Assembly: GCA_037893225.1 (NCBI GenBank)
Contig: JAZGUH010000935.1
Coordinates: 186,001-250,000 of the forward strand
Source: Hippasteria phrygiana
Lineage: Eukaryota > Echinodermata > Asteroidea > Valvatida > Goniasteridae
Length of the DNA: 64,000 nucleotides
Direction: 5' to 3'
In this document: positions 10,483 to 22,825 of the stretch, one piece after another
Layout of the letters: every line of letters starts with the position of its first letter
Position numbering within the stretch: the first letter of the stretch is position 1
Made by a program: the position numbers and the translations under genes
The notes under the pieces: model-generated
Seen by the model: the letters and a program-made list of their open reading frames with translations, nothing else
What the model was told of the DNA's origin: nothing
Databases searched by the model: none

Positions 10483-11565
10483 GTAAGGATGAATTTACAC
10501 TCAAATGAACTATCAAGAACAAACTTCTAATGTTGGCATGTGAATTAACAATGGGCCACACTGGCCCTTTTTACTTGTTCCGAGCATGCGCTTAGTTCTG
10601 AGCATGTGCGCGTCTGATGAGAACAGAACCGGAAAAGGACCGCTTTGTCTGCTGCCACACGCGTCGCAATCCCTCATTGCCAGAAATTGCTTGGTCTTGA
10701 AGATATAGCAGAGCTGTCAGCCAGTATGGATTTTCCTTATTTTGTATTTATAGATTACGGAACTATGATTTTTTCGTTTATAAATATGGATTTGGTGAAA
10801 TCCAACCATAATGTATTTTCATGCATATTATGCTATTTATACTCAGCCAGTCATTATTGTGATCCCAACCGAACGGACGCAACTTTAAAAATCTAAATGT
10901 AAGGAGACAGTCCATCTAGCACATGGGTTCATTAAACTCACCAGGCACGCAGTATGCACGCATAGCAGGAGCTCAGAAAAGAAATATCCTATTTTCAGGT
11001 AGAGTTTAAATTGCATGAAAAATATGGATTTACTGAGCAAAATAATAATTGTTTGCTTTCTGAATACTAAAATGTGTTTGAAAAGGTTGGCAGCTCTTTG
11101 CTTTCTTGACTTTTAGTGCATTGCACTCCGCTTATGTGGATTGCAGTGCGCACATATCTACCAGTAATGGTACTCAGGGTTTACTACACTGTTACCCTTG
11201 CTCATCAGGCCTATAAATCATTGTCAGATACTCGGCGAGTACTTTGCGAGTATGCAGCCCCGGCGACAAGGTAAACGTGTGATATAACATTTGTAGAGCT
11301 GGTGACACAGTTGCAAGCAGTTTTCAAACTGCATGAGATTCAACATATACATGAAAAAACAAACCTGTGAATTGTTTTAGCCCAGTCCCTCATCCAAATC
11401 ACGAGAAAATAGTGGAAAACCATTTTTTAAAGAGCTATTTCTGTGTGTTGATAATGGGCTTACTTCAGTTTTGAAATTGAAATAAGCCACAGTGTTTTGG
11501 TAGGTCCTTGGATAGTTTTCTAAAAGGTGACAGTATTTCAGATGGAAATATTTCTCAGGAGGATA
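10483..11565. other. WAC intron, no feature seen
   Basis: No coding similarity and no repeat shared with the rest of the window was recognised. Splice-like signals are not convincing. Confidence 0.4.
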
Positions 11566-11573
11566 CTGGTATG

Positions 11574-11786
11574 CAGGGTTGTAATCAAATCAATCACAAA
11601 TCAATCACAAGTCACCACAGGTCACTTCACAATCTGTTCTCAACCCATGTAACAAGCTATTCAAACCACTATATAACAAAAGCATTCCTTTGCCATTGTT
11701 CATCCCATGTAGCTTGTGAGCTGACTTGTTATTGACTTGTGATCTGCCTTTTGATCTGACTTGTGACTGACTTGATTACAACTCTG
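11574..11786. mobile_element. hAT-like MITE with CAGGGTTGTAATC ends
   Basis: Left end CAGGGTTGTAATCAAATCAA, right end GACTTGATTACAACTCTG. Subterminal CACAAGTC/GACTTGTG motifs repeat. Flanks CTGGTATG and TTGGTACA may be a decayed 8-bp duplication. Related by end sequence to 58434-58540 and 59022-59263. Confidence 0.65.
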
Positions 11787-12547
11787 TTGGTACAGTCTGT
11801 AAGCATTAAGCTGTCAGATTGAAACTTTTATTATTAACTGAAGCCATATCAATCCTTTAAGCACACTGGGCTAATCAAACCCACTGCCCTCACAGGAGCC
11901 ATTTACCCGTGGTACGAGAGAAGCAATTCACGACATGTCTCTCTGTAGGACTTGAGCATGATGACCCCCCTTGCTGGACTCGAAGCCACATTCCACAGTA
12001 GGCTTGGGCGACTCCGTGCAGGAGTTGACTCTACTAGACTCCAACATTGTAGTTGGAATCTTGATTTCCATTTTTTTTTTTTTGAGGAGTCAACTCCTTG
12101 AAGTAGCCAATTCCTGCTTCCATGGAGTAGATTCCAAGCACCGCTCGACAAATCTAAATTTGCCGAATCCAAAAAATGATTTAAAGATGGCTGATTCCTG
12201 AAAATACCTCACGCGGTACTTGACAGAGCTAGCTGTTTCCTCCATTAAATCAAGCATGATGCCACATGGTTTCAAAGGATGTGCCGTCAATGTGCATTTT
12301 GTACATGTGTGGAGTCCCGTTCGGACTTGGTCTACTCCAAAAATACCAGGGTTGATCAAGGCTAATCCACAGTATCACTTAGATATTTGGCCTCATTGCA
12401 TAGAGGTAAATAATTTCTCCATGTACTACTCATAAACACAGAAAAACTAATATATATTTTTTGAGATTCATAGATTAAATTTTTTTTTTTTTAAAGAACT
12501 GCATCGATATGTTTTTAAACTGAACTTCTGTTTTCAAACTGTTGCAG
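11787..12547. other. WAC intron, low-order GAGTC/GACTC repeats
   Basis: Between about 11985 and 12345, short GACTC/GAGTC/GGAGT motifs recur in both orientations, like the subterminal arrays of the hAT-like elements, but I could not find edges. No gene. Confidence 0.4.
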
Positions 12548-12675
12548 GCCCAAAGATTATTTGAGGAGTCCCACACACTAGGTGCAGAACTCTGTGCTAA
12601 GGTTTCAGCAGATCTCAAGTTTGCAAGGTCATTAGTCAGGGTATCAGAGATACAAGCAACATTACAAGAACAGAG
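12548..12675 (+). CDS. WAC: WAC coding exon E (coiled coil)
   Basis: The acceptor CAG ends at 12547 and the donor GTACGT starts at 12676. The exon is phase 0 in and phase 2 out. It encodes AQRLFEESHTLGAELCAKVS and then LKFARSLVRVSEIQATLQEQ, almost identical to the human coiled coil ([20 protein letters not shown]). In the family this segment mediates binding to RNF20/RNF40. It is the strongest single piece of evidence for WAC. Confidence 0.96.
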
Positions 12676-12989
12676 GTACGTGTATTTTATCGTAGAAAAT
12701 CCAAGTGTCTGTGGGAGCATTACAAAGAGACGGACCCAGACCAGGGCAGTTGAGGCTAATTTTTATTCCAGACCTGATAATCTGGATCGGTTATCAAAAA
12801 CATTTTTAACTCTAAGCCATCCAGATCTTTCAATATTCATCCGGTGGTGTGGGAGGATTTTGCAGGAATGAAGAGTAGAGCCCATTGACTGCTTCTGTTT
12901 ATATGTGGTTAGATGTCCCCTTATTTCTTTAATCACAAAGAATGTGCTATTACATTATCACACAATGGGGGATTGTGGGAGAGAAAGTG

Positions 12990-13130
12990 TTGTAGTGGAG
13001 ACCTTCATGTCCGAGACTGAGACCAAGGCTTTCGAGACCAGCTCTTTCGAGACCGATACCAAGACTTCCGAGACTGAGACGTTTGCAGATCGAGACCGAG
13101 ACCACAACTTCCGAGACCGAGACTGGGACG
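12990..13130. repeat. Degenerate tandem GAGACCGAGACC repeat
   Basis: About 12 imperfect copies of a unit like CCGAGACCGAGA(CT). Translated frames over it (ETETKAFETS) are a by-product of the repeat. Confidence 0.7.
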
Positions 13131-13143
13131 AAACATGAATAAA

Positions 13144-13583
13144 AATTGTGACCGGCTCTGCAAAAAGGGCTATTATGTTGCAAAATTTGAAAAATGAGTT
13201 CTATACATAGTTGAATTTGTCACGTCCTAAGCTTTAATTTGGTGTAGGTTTGACCCATGTGGCATTTTGTGTTCTCAAGATATCTTGACATTTGTATACT
13301 GCTATTTTCCCAATTTAACGGAAGTGTGTTTAGAGATACAGGCCTTTAAACACAAAAAGTGCAAAGAAATAAGATAGAAGTAATTTTTATCAACATTTAT
13401 TTTGTCATCTTTATTCATCAATATTAATGTTTCTCAAAACAGAATATAACAGAAACCAACAAACTAAAAACAAAAACAAATCACTTACGTGAAGATTTTT
13501 TCGCCCACTTCACATAGAACTGCCATGTGTGTGTTTTCACATAGTGCGACATAATACCCCTTTTTGCAGAGCCGGTCACAATT
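13144..13583. mobile_element. MITE with AATTGTGACCGGCTCTGC ends
   Basis: The terminal inverted repeat AATTGTGACCGGCTCTGCAA and its inverse, continuing through AAAGGG, stand at 13144-13173 and 13554-13583. The 440-bp interior has no gene. Confidence 0.75.
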
Positions 13584-14119
13584 ATGGTGTTGAAGCTGAT
13601 TTCCCTTATGGAGTGTTGTGCCCTGCTTTAGATTAATATGCTAAAAAGATAACTTCCCACGGATGATAATTTGTGCTAATGACTCATATAGGGGATCATC
13701 TTATCCAAAAATTTAAACAAAATCTAGTTGAAGTTGGGTTTAACAAGGACCATTATCTTAAATTATGCAATATATGTGTATAAAATGAAGTGCTCAACTA
13801 TAAAGACTCGCACAGCAAGCAAACAAAAATTTAAAAATTCCACAAGACTTGACAGTTATTTCACCTCGGGTAAATAGTTGGGCTTTCAGACTTTTGACAT
13901 GCCATACATGTGTTCGGATTTTTGACAACCAGAGCCAGCATGTAATAACTTTTTAAACTCTTCTTGGTGCACTACAGACAGTTGGTGCATGTCATCTTTA
14001 TTCCAACAAGTGTTTTTTGATAGTTCATTGTGAGTAAAGGGTCTATTTTTCTTGAACATGATGTTGAACTAATCCTAACTCCCTAGTTGGTGTGAACAAA
14101 ATGTATTGGAATTGGAGGA

Positions 14120-14530
14120 TTCAGAACCGTACATGTATTTCGCAGGTTTGAATCCCACTCCTGGTAGTTTTTTTTTTTCACTTTGAAAATTTATTCAAAT
14201 TTACCTAATCAGTTTCCGTTGTGGTTTGTTTTACAAATTATAAGTTAAAAAGTCGTATCCTCATTGAGTGATCCCCACAATGTCGCTTCCCAGGTTGTAT
14301 CATTGGGCATGATCTCTGGCAATATGGCATTCTGGGTTTATGACTTCTGATTAGTGCTCCCGCACAAGGAAAACTGACAATTTGGGAGACTGCCAACATA
14401 GGGCAAGATAGCTCAGTTGGTAGAGCGCCGGTACAGTATTTCGGAGGTCGCAGGTTCGAATCACACTCCTGCCAGTTTTCTTTGTTCACTTTGAAATTGA
14501 TTCAAATTTACCTAGTCAGTTTTCTTTCAT
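14120..14530 (+). repeat. tRNA-derived SINE (family 1), tandem heads
   Basis: A tRNA-like head at 14402-14474 has an A box (TAGCTCAGTTGG) and B box (GGTTCGAATC); six of seven acceptor pairs are possible. Upstream is a body with AAGTTAAAAAGTCGTATCC and CACAATGTCGCTTCCCAGG, and before it a second, partial head (B box GGTTTGAATCC at about 14145). Relatives are at 30955, 42720 and 51765. Confidence 0.75.
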
Positions 14531-15117
14531 GAAAAGTTTAAGTTGCTTCAATTCTTGGAAATATTATATCACTGGAGAGAGTACAAAATTAGAAATAAAA
14601 TGAGGGGTCAATGGTCATGACAGGTTAACCCTGTGCAAAGTTATGGATTTTTGTTGATTTAATTCTTTGGTCATTTTACAAGACATTTCAGTTAAAAAGT
14701 TATGACCATATTGCTAAATTGCTAAAAAATTGTAAATAAAAAATTTGAGCCTCATTTATTTCTTATCAATTTGTTATAAATATATAAATAATTTTATGAA
14801 AATTTGTGTTACGACTTAAATATTTTTAGAAACTTCACATACATTTAGATGTTTAAATGTCCAAGCAAGATTCATGGAACCAGCCGTACAGCCTCACTGA
14901 AGCCCTCGGAGAACATCAGGGAATTTGTGTGTTAAGGGTTGTCCCATTAGGAATTGTCATTCATTTAAAAATGTGTCAATGGAACTTTTGGATTGTGACT
15001 TGTTAAAAGGGTGTTTTTAGAAATTAGCAAACAGATATTCATTTTTTTTTTACCCATTTAAACATGTGAACTTCACAGCGTTAACTTGAATTGTGTTTCA
15101 CTTTGATTTATTTGCAG

Positions 15118-15187
15118 AATATTATTTCTACGGCAGCAAGCAAAGGACTTAGAAAAACTACGGAATGAAAATGCATACATGACGTAG
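15118..15187 (+). CDS. WAC: WAC terminal coding exon with stop codon
   Basis: The acceptor TTTGCAG ends at 15117. One base completes the Arg codon begun in exon E, then the exon encodes ILFLRQQAKDLEKLRNENAY, MT and TAG at 15185-15187. The human protein ends [20 protein letters not shown], MV, so the C-terminus is the same length and the stop is the native one. Confidence 0.96.
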
Positions 15188-16885
15188 TATTAGTCTCCAA
15201 GGCAGCTGCTGTGACTGCTAGGTAATTGTACATAACTATATAAAAATGTTGGAAGGAGTATTAAGGCAACCACACCTGGCAGGTATTCCTGTGAGTAGAC
15301 AGGAGTTTGGTGACGGGTAGGTAGAATGCTCATAATAGGGACTTATCCTCTGTCAAATGACAACGGAAATCTAGAACAAAGTCATGCATCTTTTTTGCTG
15401 CACAGCCAATGATCATGGGAAGAAATGGCAATGTTTAAAAAATTGTGGCACCCAAGATTTAGACCCCCATAGCAGTGTATCATGTAGCTTTTACTCTGAA
15501 ATCTTCTTTGTGCATAGCACTCATTTCTGTCTTCAAAGACATGGGCCTCAATAAGCTACACAGGAGTCAGTGTGTGCTTGTACACACATTTATCTCGTGT
15601 TTGTTCTGCACTTAAGTTAGAGCTTCAAAGGACATCACACTCGCACAGTTGAGCTGCGTGCATTCTCATTTCCCTGTTTAGTCGCGGTAGTTGAGCTGCA
15701 GTGCATTTTCTTACACAGAACTGGTTGCTTTTCTGGGGCACATTGGGTTTGCACATTGGCAAACGTGTGGAATGAGCGATACCTTGGTTACGAGTGAGCC
15801 AAACATGTTTATTGAAATATACATGTACTCCAAAGGGGTGTCACTAAAGGGAAATGTTTGTCAGTGACCCAATCATGTAGGACTCTGCTAACCCTATGCA
15901 GCAGGTATTTCGTGATGTGCCTTGGCAGAGAGGCGTAAGGACCCTTTGATGTGTAGTCGTCTTTGCATGCTTCTGCCATGCAGTAGATGATTTGAGACTG
16001 CACAGTAGTGTGTAGAGCATTCTGTTACTGCTTTAGGCCGTTTATTATTTGTTTTACTTGGATTACGGATTTGTAATGTCCCCGGGTCGGGCAGCGGTGA
16101 CTGCTTAGCACCGCCGGCTCATTGCCCCAAACAGATTGGCAAGGATCCCATGATCCAGACAATACCAAATTGGCTGGAGAATTTGGAACAACTCGGCTTG
16201 ATTTCTTGGCCAAACTTGGCAATGGAGTTGCCTCTCCAGCTCGTTCCACAAATTCTGCAGCGGTTTTTTTTTTTACATGTTTCGAAAATCCGATTATTTC
16301 CGGCGGCGGATCCATAATCCAAGAAAAAAATAGAAGTGCCTGTCACCACTCCATTTATGTCTCATCCAAACTTAACATCATGTTAAGTATTTAAAGTAAA
16401 GAAGAGAATGTAATCATAGTGTTATATTTTGGTTTAATTTTGTTTTGGTTTTTTTTACCTAGAATGTTTTTTTTTTCACTTATGCTGTCATTTGTTTTGC
16501 TCAAATCCGTTTGAAAATGTTTGTCACAATGATCTTTGATTCTGGTTCATTCATTCAGTTAATTAATCCAGCGTACTCAAGGTTTGATTAATTCAAAATT
16601 CAGAACATGAATGCTTGCCCCGATAGCAACATAAAGACTGCATTTGGATTTAAAGTGAATTTAAAATCAAAATGTCATGTCGGTAATTGAATTGTCAGTG
16701 TTTCCCAAGATGTACCTGTTGTGTGGCTGTATTAGGTGTGTTCATCATAGACATCACAAATGAATGTCCACGGTTTCATGTACAGGCATTGTTAACGTAA
16801 GATCAAAACAGTCTGGATTGACAAGGTTTCATTTGTATAAGTCCACAAATAATAGACAGAAACTTGAGACCTGCAGGTAAATTCC

Positions 16886-17479
16886 AGTAACCCTTTCATT
16901 ACCACATTGTTTATTGGCTTATCTTCCCCAGCACCAGATTCTTTGTTCAGTCAAGCATAAAAATCACTTAGCAGAAAAAGCAGCTGACTGCTTGTCAAAT
17001 GGTTGTATTTTCAACCAGAGATATGAAAAGGAAAATGTTATGTGTAAAGTTTGTTCCATGAAAAATTATCTTTCATATGGTGTAAAAATGAAAGTCTTAA
17101 CTGCTAGAATGGGAAAGTTACGGCTGTTTTTTTTTTTCTGGCCCACTTTATCAAACAGGAACTTCATCAAAACATGGACAAATGGCACTCCATACACGTA
17201 CACATAACTGTACAGGGAAACTTCGGATACAGTTTTCTCAAAATATTGTAATGGTGATACATGAATTTGATGGCACCATTGGAAAGATCTGAACAAGCTC
17301 TTTCTGTTCATGTATGGACAGCAAAAAACACAAGCACTACATTGTTGAAACATGGTGAATATATTTGTTGTTTGGATACTCTGGTGTGTGGTTTCCTTGT
17401 CAAGTAAACTCGACATTGGTCAGCAACAGGGGTGCTGTGGCTTGCCGACTAAACTCGACATTGGTAAGGGAAGGGTTAA
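16886..17479. mobile_element. TTAA-type MITE, CCCTTTCANTACCACATT ends, copy 1
   Basis: Left end GTAACCCTTTCATTACCACA, right end ATTGGTAAGGGAAGGGTTAA. Copy 2 at 41124-41637 shares the arms, including AGTTTGTTCCATGAAAA and GGCCCACTTTA. Confidence 0.65.
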
Positions 17480-17919
17480 ACTTGTGCCCAAGGCACCACA
17501 GAGCACCTGGCATACATACTTTCCAGTGGGTCTAAGGCAGTCCCTGGAACCCCACGCTTTGGGGCTTCACACTTCTTGCTTGCAACCCAAGTCAAATTTT
17601 GTCCCCTTTATTTCAGAAATTTTCAGTTGCATGCCTGTATGTGAGTAACTCTAATAAGTGTGGTCACATTTATTTTTAGTGTCTGTGTTTTGTGGGGTCA
17701 CACAAAAAGTTTTTCTGGAGTAAGTTTACAGGAGATTGGGGTTTTTGACTTTTTTATATAAATTGAGCCAACTGCTGCATTCTTTGGATCAGTCCATTTG
17801 ATGATATTTATTCAGCAATCTCAGAAAAGTTCCTTTCATGTGACCCCTGACCTTTTGTCAAAGAGACATGATAGATTGATAGTGGCATTTCTATGGCTTT
17901 CTGTTTGCGTATCTTCCTC

Positions 17920-18110
17920 GCATCTACTCTACAACAAGAACATAGAGGTCGGATTTGATGGGATTCAGAGAGCCGCGGGTTTTGTTACATGTACACATTG
18001 CAATGAATCCTACCCCTTTATGGAAGACTTATTGCTCAAACGTTGTTCCCAGCTGCATAAGACTTTATTAGTCTTGGATTGATTGTGTACAAAGCTATTT
18101 GTTCTGTACG
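17920..18110 (+). pseudogene. LINE polymerase fragment (weak)
   Basis: Reading NIEVGFDGIQRAAGFVTCTH and a following LLLKRCSQLHKTLLVL resembles the IExxQRRAARFV...LxxRRxxxRLxxxY segment after the LINE reverse transcriptase. Short and decayed. Confidence 0.4.
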
Positions 18111-19919
18111 GATGAAGGGCACAAGTTTTAGTTATTTTGAGATGAAAATATTGAGAAAAATGTGTTGTAAATTATTTTGGACACCGACACAGTATAGTCC
18201 CTTCAATATAGTTGAGAAAATATGCATGGCATACAGCAGATGGTTTATGCTGTAGGCATAAGTTGTTTTTATAACAAGCAAACATCCACTGTAGTAAGTA
18301 TGGCTTATAACGTGAAACAATTTTGGATTCGACTTTAACCTCACTCGGTGTACATCCTTCCCTTCCCCACGTGGGATATTTACAGCTCTTGTTATGAAAG
18401 GGTCCTGCTTTATTATATCACGTTGTGTTTGGCATTATAAAAGAGGTGAAGCAGAAATATTCAAGTCGAAGTTTGTGTCATCACTTTAAATCTTTATATT
18501 GCAGTTATATTTTCTTAATTTTGAACTGGGGCACTTGGGTCCAATTAAGTGTGTCCCTGTTGAGAGAATGAGTAGTATTTTCAATAAAAAAAAAAGGCTG
18601 TAGTAATTACTAATTTGTTTGGTGGCCATCTGTAGCATTAAATTGTTTATTTCAAACGGCTAATTTTTCTACTCTAACGATTGATTCCATTTTTTGGAGT
18701 ATGTCAGGAAGGACAAAAATCAGTAAATGTTGCACAGTGTCAGCTGACTTGGAACTTATCTAGTGAAGCAGAATCCATCACTGTCGGCTATGGAAAAGTT
18801 TCAGGCGAGTGGTCAAGTTATACATTCACTTTCCACCAACGTACATGGCATAGCATACCTCAACAGCATCAATGTAAACAATTCCATGTGACTGAATGGG
18901 AATGCTCTGACAGTAAAGCCGACTTTCCATAAGTGCATTTTTGGCAGTTTTGTGTCTGTTGCAATAGGCAAAGAACTCGGTCGCAAAACGGACCAGAAAT
19001 CCACTTACGGAAAACCGGCTTTAGGCCACTGTCAACATGTGGTAAGCTATTCTTGTACAATGAGTCTGAAGTTAATGGAGCTATTTTGGGGTCACAAGCC
19101 TGGAAACTTGGATATGTATAATTTACCCTGCAATAAACCCTCACATGGACTCTCTACTGTTGAAGTACACTGTGACGAGTCTAAAAAAAATTAAGGGCGA
19201 GACCCATGGGGAAAATGTTTCTCAAAATTTCTCAAAATTAACTGGTATGAAACTGCTGGAACATGACATGGAGGTCATGTAACTTGGCTTCTAGCAATAC
19301 CACAATCTAATTTGTTCACTTTAACTTCAGAAATTGGAATGTTGCATTTCTAGCCCTAGTCAATGTGTAGCGTTGCTGGCTGCGTAAGCCTTTACACATG
19401 CATTTTTCTGTTACTTTATCCTGTTTTTACAAAGAATGGTATGTGCTTTCAAATACAAAGGAAGTGTCAAACACCAGTGCAGCCAACTGCATGGTACAAT
19501 GAACCTTAGGGGTGTATCTATCATGTTGCTTTGTTCCTCAAGTTGTGAGCAAATTTAACTGGATTAACAACTCCTTCAAGAAGTAAATTTGAATGGAACA
19601 CATTGCCTTGGAGGTGGAAAAGGCAATATCCTAAAAGTGCTTTGGTTTGAAAGATCAATTAAAAGTACACAACCATCCCTTGAAAATTCATCGTTTGTCT
19701 GAAAATCATTGCTGATAAACTTCAACTTCAGCTGTATGTGGTATTTCTCTGTACATCACTGGTCTCTGGTGAAAACAATATATTATATTCCATGTTTGTT
19801 CTAGGCTTGTACACCCCATTAGGTTCTTGCTCTGAAATATGAACACATTTATCCCAGTGCTACAATATATGCATCATTCCTCTGGTACTAAGTGAATCAG
19901 AGGAAGTGCATGTGTCTCT

Positions 19920-20155
19920 AAAAAAAAACGGGGGTGAGATTTGTCTGGATTTTTCCTGATTTCAGGATTTTTTGGCAGGATTTCAGAATTTTTAAAGAAT
20001 CTCTTTTGCAATCTGGAATTCCTGAGGTGTTGTCCTAAAGGTGTTTTTACCTGTTAAAGTGAATATAGACCAATAAAAACAGATATTTAAAGGGGGTGCC
20101 TTTAGGAAAATGCAAACTATATGTTTTTTTAATTTTTGGCCAATCTCGCCCCTGA
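19920..20155. repeat. Interspersed repeat (GGGTGAGATTTGTC), copy 1
   Basis: It matches 27870-28115 (AAAGAATCTCTTTTG, CTGGAATTCCTGA, TAAAGGTGTTTTTACCTG). A more diverged relative is split across 59750-59880 and 60195-60295. Confidence 0.65.
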
Positions 20156-21253
20156 AAAAAATGCTGAGTTGTTTTTAATGCAGTTCACCCTGCATCTCCG
20201 TGGATTTACACGTCAGTTTCTAATTCAAGGATTGACATGATCTTCAAATGACGGCACTGTTCTTGTGGTTACTCATTGCTCCAGTATTCAACATCATTCT
20301 TTGTATGATCAAGGAAGCTTTGTTTTGGTCTGATTAATGTGAAACGACATAAGTTTATGTGCAACCTTTATCATGCCATGTAAAAGTTAAAGTGAACAGA
20401 TATCAAACTTACCAGCACTGGTGAATGTACTTTGACATTGAGACTTCCAAACACTGCTTCCAACCTCAGTAGAATTCCCTCTAATTATGTGTATGCTCTC
20501 CAAGGTTTAAGCATCTAATAACATGTCAGTGATTGGTGGGAAATGTAACTACACAACAACATCATTATGTGTAAATGTAATTTTGTTTTCTGTGGAGACT
20601 TAAAGTCTTCAGATGTCTTCAGTTGGATAAAAACAAAGAATGACACAAGGAATGGCAGTTGTTTTGTAGCTAGCGTAAAGAATTTCTCTTTTATCTAGGT
20701 TCTTCGTTTGCCACTTGTTATGTATAAATCAAGCCGCCTCCAACATGAAAACAAAATAAAACTGTAATTATGAAATTCAGTAAGACCCTTGTCGAAAATC
20801 ATTTATATCTGTCTATGCTGTATTTGTTCTTAGTTTTTGTTATGTTTGAAAGCTGCATAATGTAACTCAAAGCAACACTGCGTTCAAGTTAAATCCTAGT
20901 TTATAGCTCCATGTCTGAACGTATAGTCATCTCATAAGTAGGGAGTCCACTGTTTTGGATCGTATATCTGAACCCATGCAAAATTAGGGGTCTTCAAAAA
21001 TGCCATAATTAGTATTTTGAGCGGTCCAAAACACTAAAACAGTTTAGTATTATATGGACAATTCACAAACTTGGAGGTGAGAATGTTACTTCATAAGTTG
21101 CCATTGTTATAAGATACTATAATTTTACAAATGATGTAGGAACATTTTGCACAAAATTTAAACACCCCCCCCCCTAAAAAAACGCCTCGAACGCATTCAC
21201 GTGTAGACAGATTAGCCTTTGACAGTTTTATTGATGATAATGTCAGCACATTA

Positions 21254-21287
21254 GTTAGGTCATGGAGCTATAGCTCCATGGTTAGGT
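21254..21287. mobile_element. 20-bp perfect palindrome flanked by GTTAGGT repeats
   Basis: CATGGAGCTATAGCTCCATG (21261-21280) lies between GTTAGGT at 21254-21260 and 21281-21287. It belongs with the palindromes at 23751, 23809, 24026 and 28592. Confidence 0.6.
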
Positions 21288-21558
21288 CATGGAGGAAGGA
21301 ACGCCTTCCTCCATTAGCCTTTTAGAGGTATGGCGGACACAATAGGAGGGCGCTATTTGATTTGGGTAAACATTTTGTGAAAACACAAATTCCAGTGAAA
21401 GTCAGAATCAGATATTGTTTTGAGTTAAAGTGCAATCCATAGATCATGCCTAATCTTCACCTTTGAAATTTCCTGTGGTTTAACAAAAGGTATACCCAAA
21501 TCAAATAGCGCCCTCTCCTATTGTGTCCGCCATACCTCTAAAAGGCTAATGGTTAGGT
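21288..21558. mobile_element. Inverted-repeat element with palindrome at its left end
   Basis: A hairpin ATGGAGGAAGG/CCTTCCTCCAT (21289-21314) is followed by CATTAGCCTTTTAGAGGTAT and the inverted end at about 21497-21551 (arms near 55 bases, including CGGACACAATAGGA/TCCTATTGTGTCCG). A third GTTAGGT stands at 21552-21558. Confidence 0.65.
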
Positions 21559-22086
21559 GCAATTATAGACACCAGCACCCAGAAACTACACCTTTAAAGT
21601 GCCATATAACTCTCGAGCTAATTTTCATACCATTCAATAAACCTTTTCTACATTCTCAATGCATTGTGGGTTTGGAGGCCAAACAAACCATGTAATTTAT
21701 ACACAAACCTGTGGAACTGGGAACCAGTCCAAAGATTAATTGATTTTATGCTAAATATCTGTCATGAGTTGAGCGATACCCTTTTCACATATCTTTGCAT
21801 TTAATACCTCCATGATGAAACATAAGGAAAATAATAACCAGAAAAATCAATTTTAAATCGCAATAAAATAAAGGAAATAATTGGGGAATCCCTCTCAGGG
21901 TACCAGTTACTGATGAATGCAAATTCTGGAATTGGAACAGCTAATAATGTCACATTATTAGCCAATCAGAAGAGGATTTTTGCAAGCACGACAACGAACA
22001 TGTGACCAATGCAACCAATCACGTCCGTTCTAATGTGCTTGCTCTTCTAATGCCAGTTAGGGCTGATGCAGTTCCCATGATCGATG

Positions 22087-22825
22087 CTTTGAGAGGGGCC
22101 GTATCGTAAGTCCGACGCCTCTAGTCCGACGCCTCATAAGTCCGAAAATTCGGAACTATGAGGCGTCGGATTTATGAGGCATCGGACTTATGGACAATTT
22201 TAGTATTCGGCCTCATAGCTCCGACGCCTCATATAAGTCTGAAGCCTCATAAGTCCGACGTCGGAAAAACGAGGCGTCGGACTTATGACTATAAATGAGG
22301 TGTCAGAGCTATGGACCGATACAAAGAAAGGTTCATTTGTCGGACAAGGCAAAAACGAGTTTCACCAAAAATTACATGACGATGTGAGCGAGGGTGTCTA
22401 CTTACACTGTTAAAACGCTGTTTAAAAGGTTGTTTAAACAAGTTAAACAACCGTTCATGTTTAAGCAATGTGTATATCCGCCAGCGCGCAGTTTTTGGCG
22501 CCAGGGTTGATGCCACGGGCGTAAATCACGGGTAGGGGAGAGGGGTATACTCCGGGTCCCCCACCCACTTTTTAACAATAACAGCTGTCGGATAAACGAG
22601 GCGTCGGACTAATGAGGCGTCGGACCTTTAGGCGTCGGACTTAATTATGAACCGAAATAAAAGTAAATTTATTTGTCGGACTTTATGAGGCGTCGGACCT
22701 TGAATTGTCGGACCTATGGGTCGCCGGACCTATGAGGCGTCGGACTTATGGGCCTTTATTTGGTTGGGGTGGGATTTTTGTCGGACTAATGAGGCGTCGG
22801 ACTTATGCGCGGACCCCCTTTGAGA
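22087..22825. mobile_element. hAT-like element built of GTCCGACGCCTCAT repeats, exact 8-bp duplication
   Basis: Element 22095-22817; CTTTGAGA at 22087-22094 and 22818-22825. Ends GGGGCCGTATCGTAAGTCC and (inverse) GGGGTCCGCGCATAAGTCC. At least a dozen copies of GAGGCGTCGGA or its inverse fill the two arms. No transposase frame recognised. Confidence 0.85.

Larger units (their letters stand above)
1322..15187 (+). other. WAC: WAC gene, 3' part (gene span, six coding exons)
   Basis: WAC is a nuclear adaptor with an N-terminal WW domain and a C-terminal coiled coil; in mammals it binds RNF20/RNF40 and RNA polymerase II to promote histone H2B ubiquitination, and it has reported roles in autophagy and mTOR signalling (known of the family). 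Six exons (1322-1837, 4768-4977, 8174-8513, 10314-10482, 12548-12675, 15118-15187) join in one frame of 476 residues plus stop. The last 95 or so residues follow human WAC closely: a block like [20 protein letters not shown], then SLVRVxEIQATLxEQRILFL, then a short tail ending near YMT. The middle is Ser/Pro/Gln-rich and poorly conserved, as in the family, but contains SNQSPVS, matching SNQSPMS of human WAC. The WW domain must be encoded to the left of the window. The next gene downstream on the same strand is an MPP-family MAGUK. Confidence 0.93.
15188..20760 (+). other. WAC: Probable WAC 3' UTR and downstream flank
   Basis: There is no further coding signal after the stop. I see no AATAAA before 18583-18588 (AATAAA followed by an A run) and a second good one at 20755-20760. 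A TTAA-type element (16886-17479), a LINE fragment (about 17920-18110) and a repeat (19920-20155) lie in this stretch, so a very long 3' UTR would have to contain them. Where transcription really ends is undecided from sequence. Open frames here (for example 18681-18932) have no recognisable similarity. Confidence 0.4.
20761..22086. other. Intergenic, palindromic elements near 21254-21558
   Basis: Between the two genes. Apart from the elements listed separately, nothing is recognised here. Confidence 0.4.

Noticed and set aside
14402..14474. Possible functional tRNA gene
   Set aside because: A and B boxes are good but one acceptor pair is mismatched, the anticodon arm is poor, and the unit recurs with a shared non-tRNA body, so it is a SINE head.
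18681..18932. Open frame in the WAC 3' flank
   Set aside because: 83 codons without similarity and overlapped by frames on the other strand; random.
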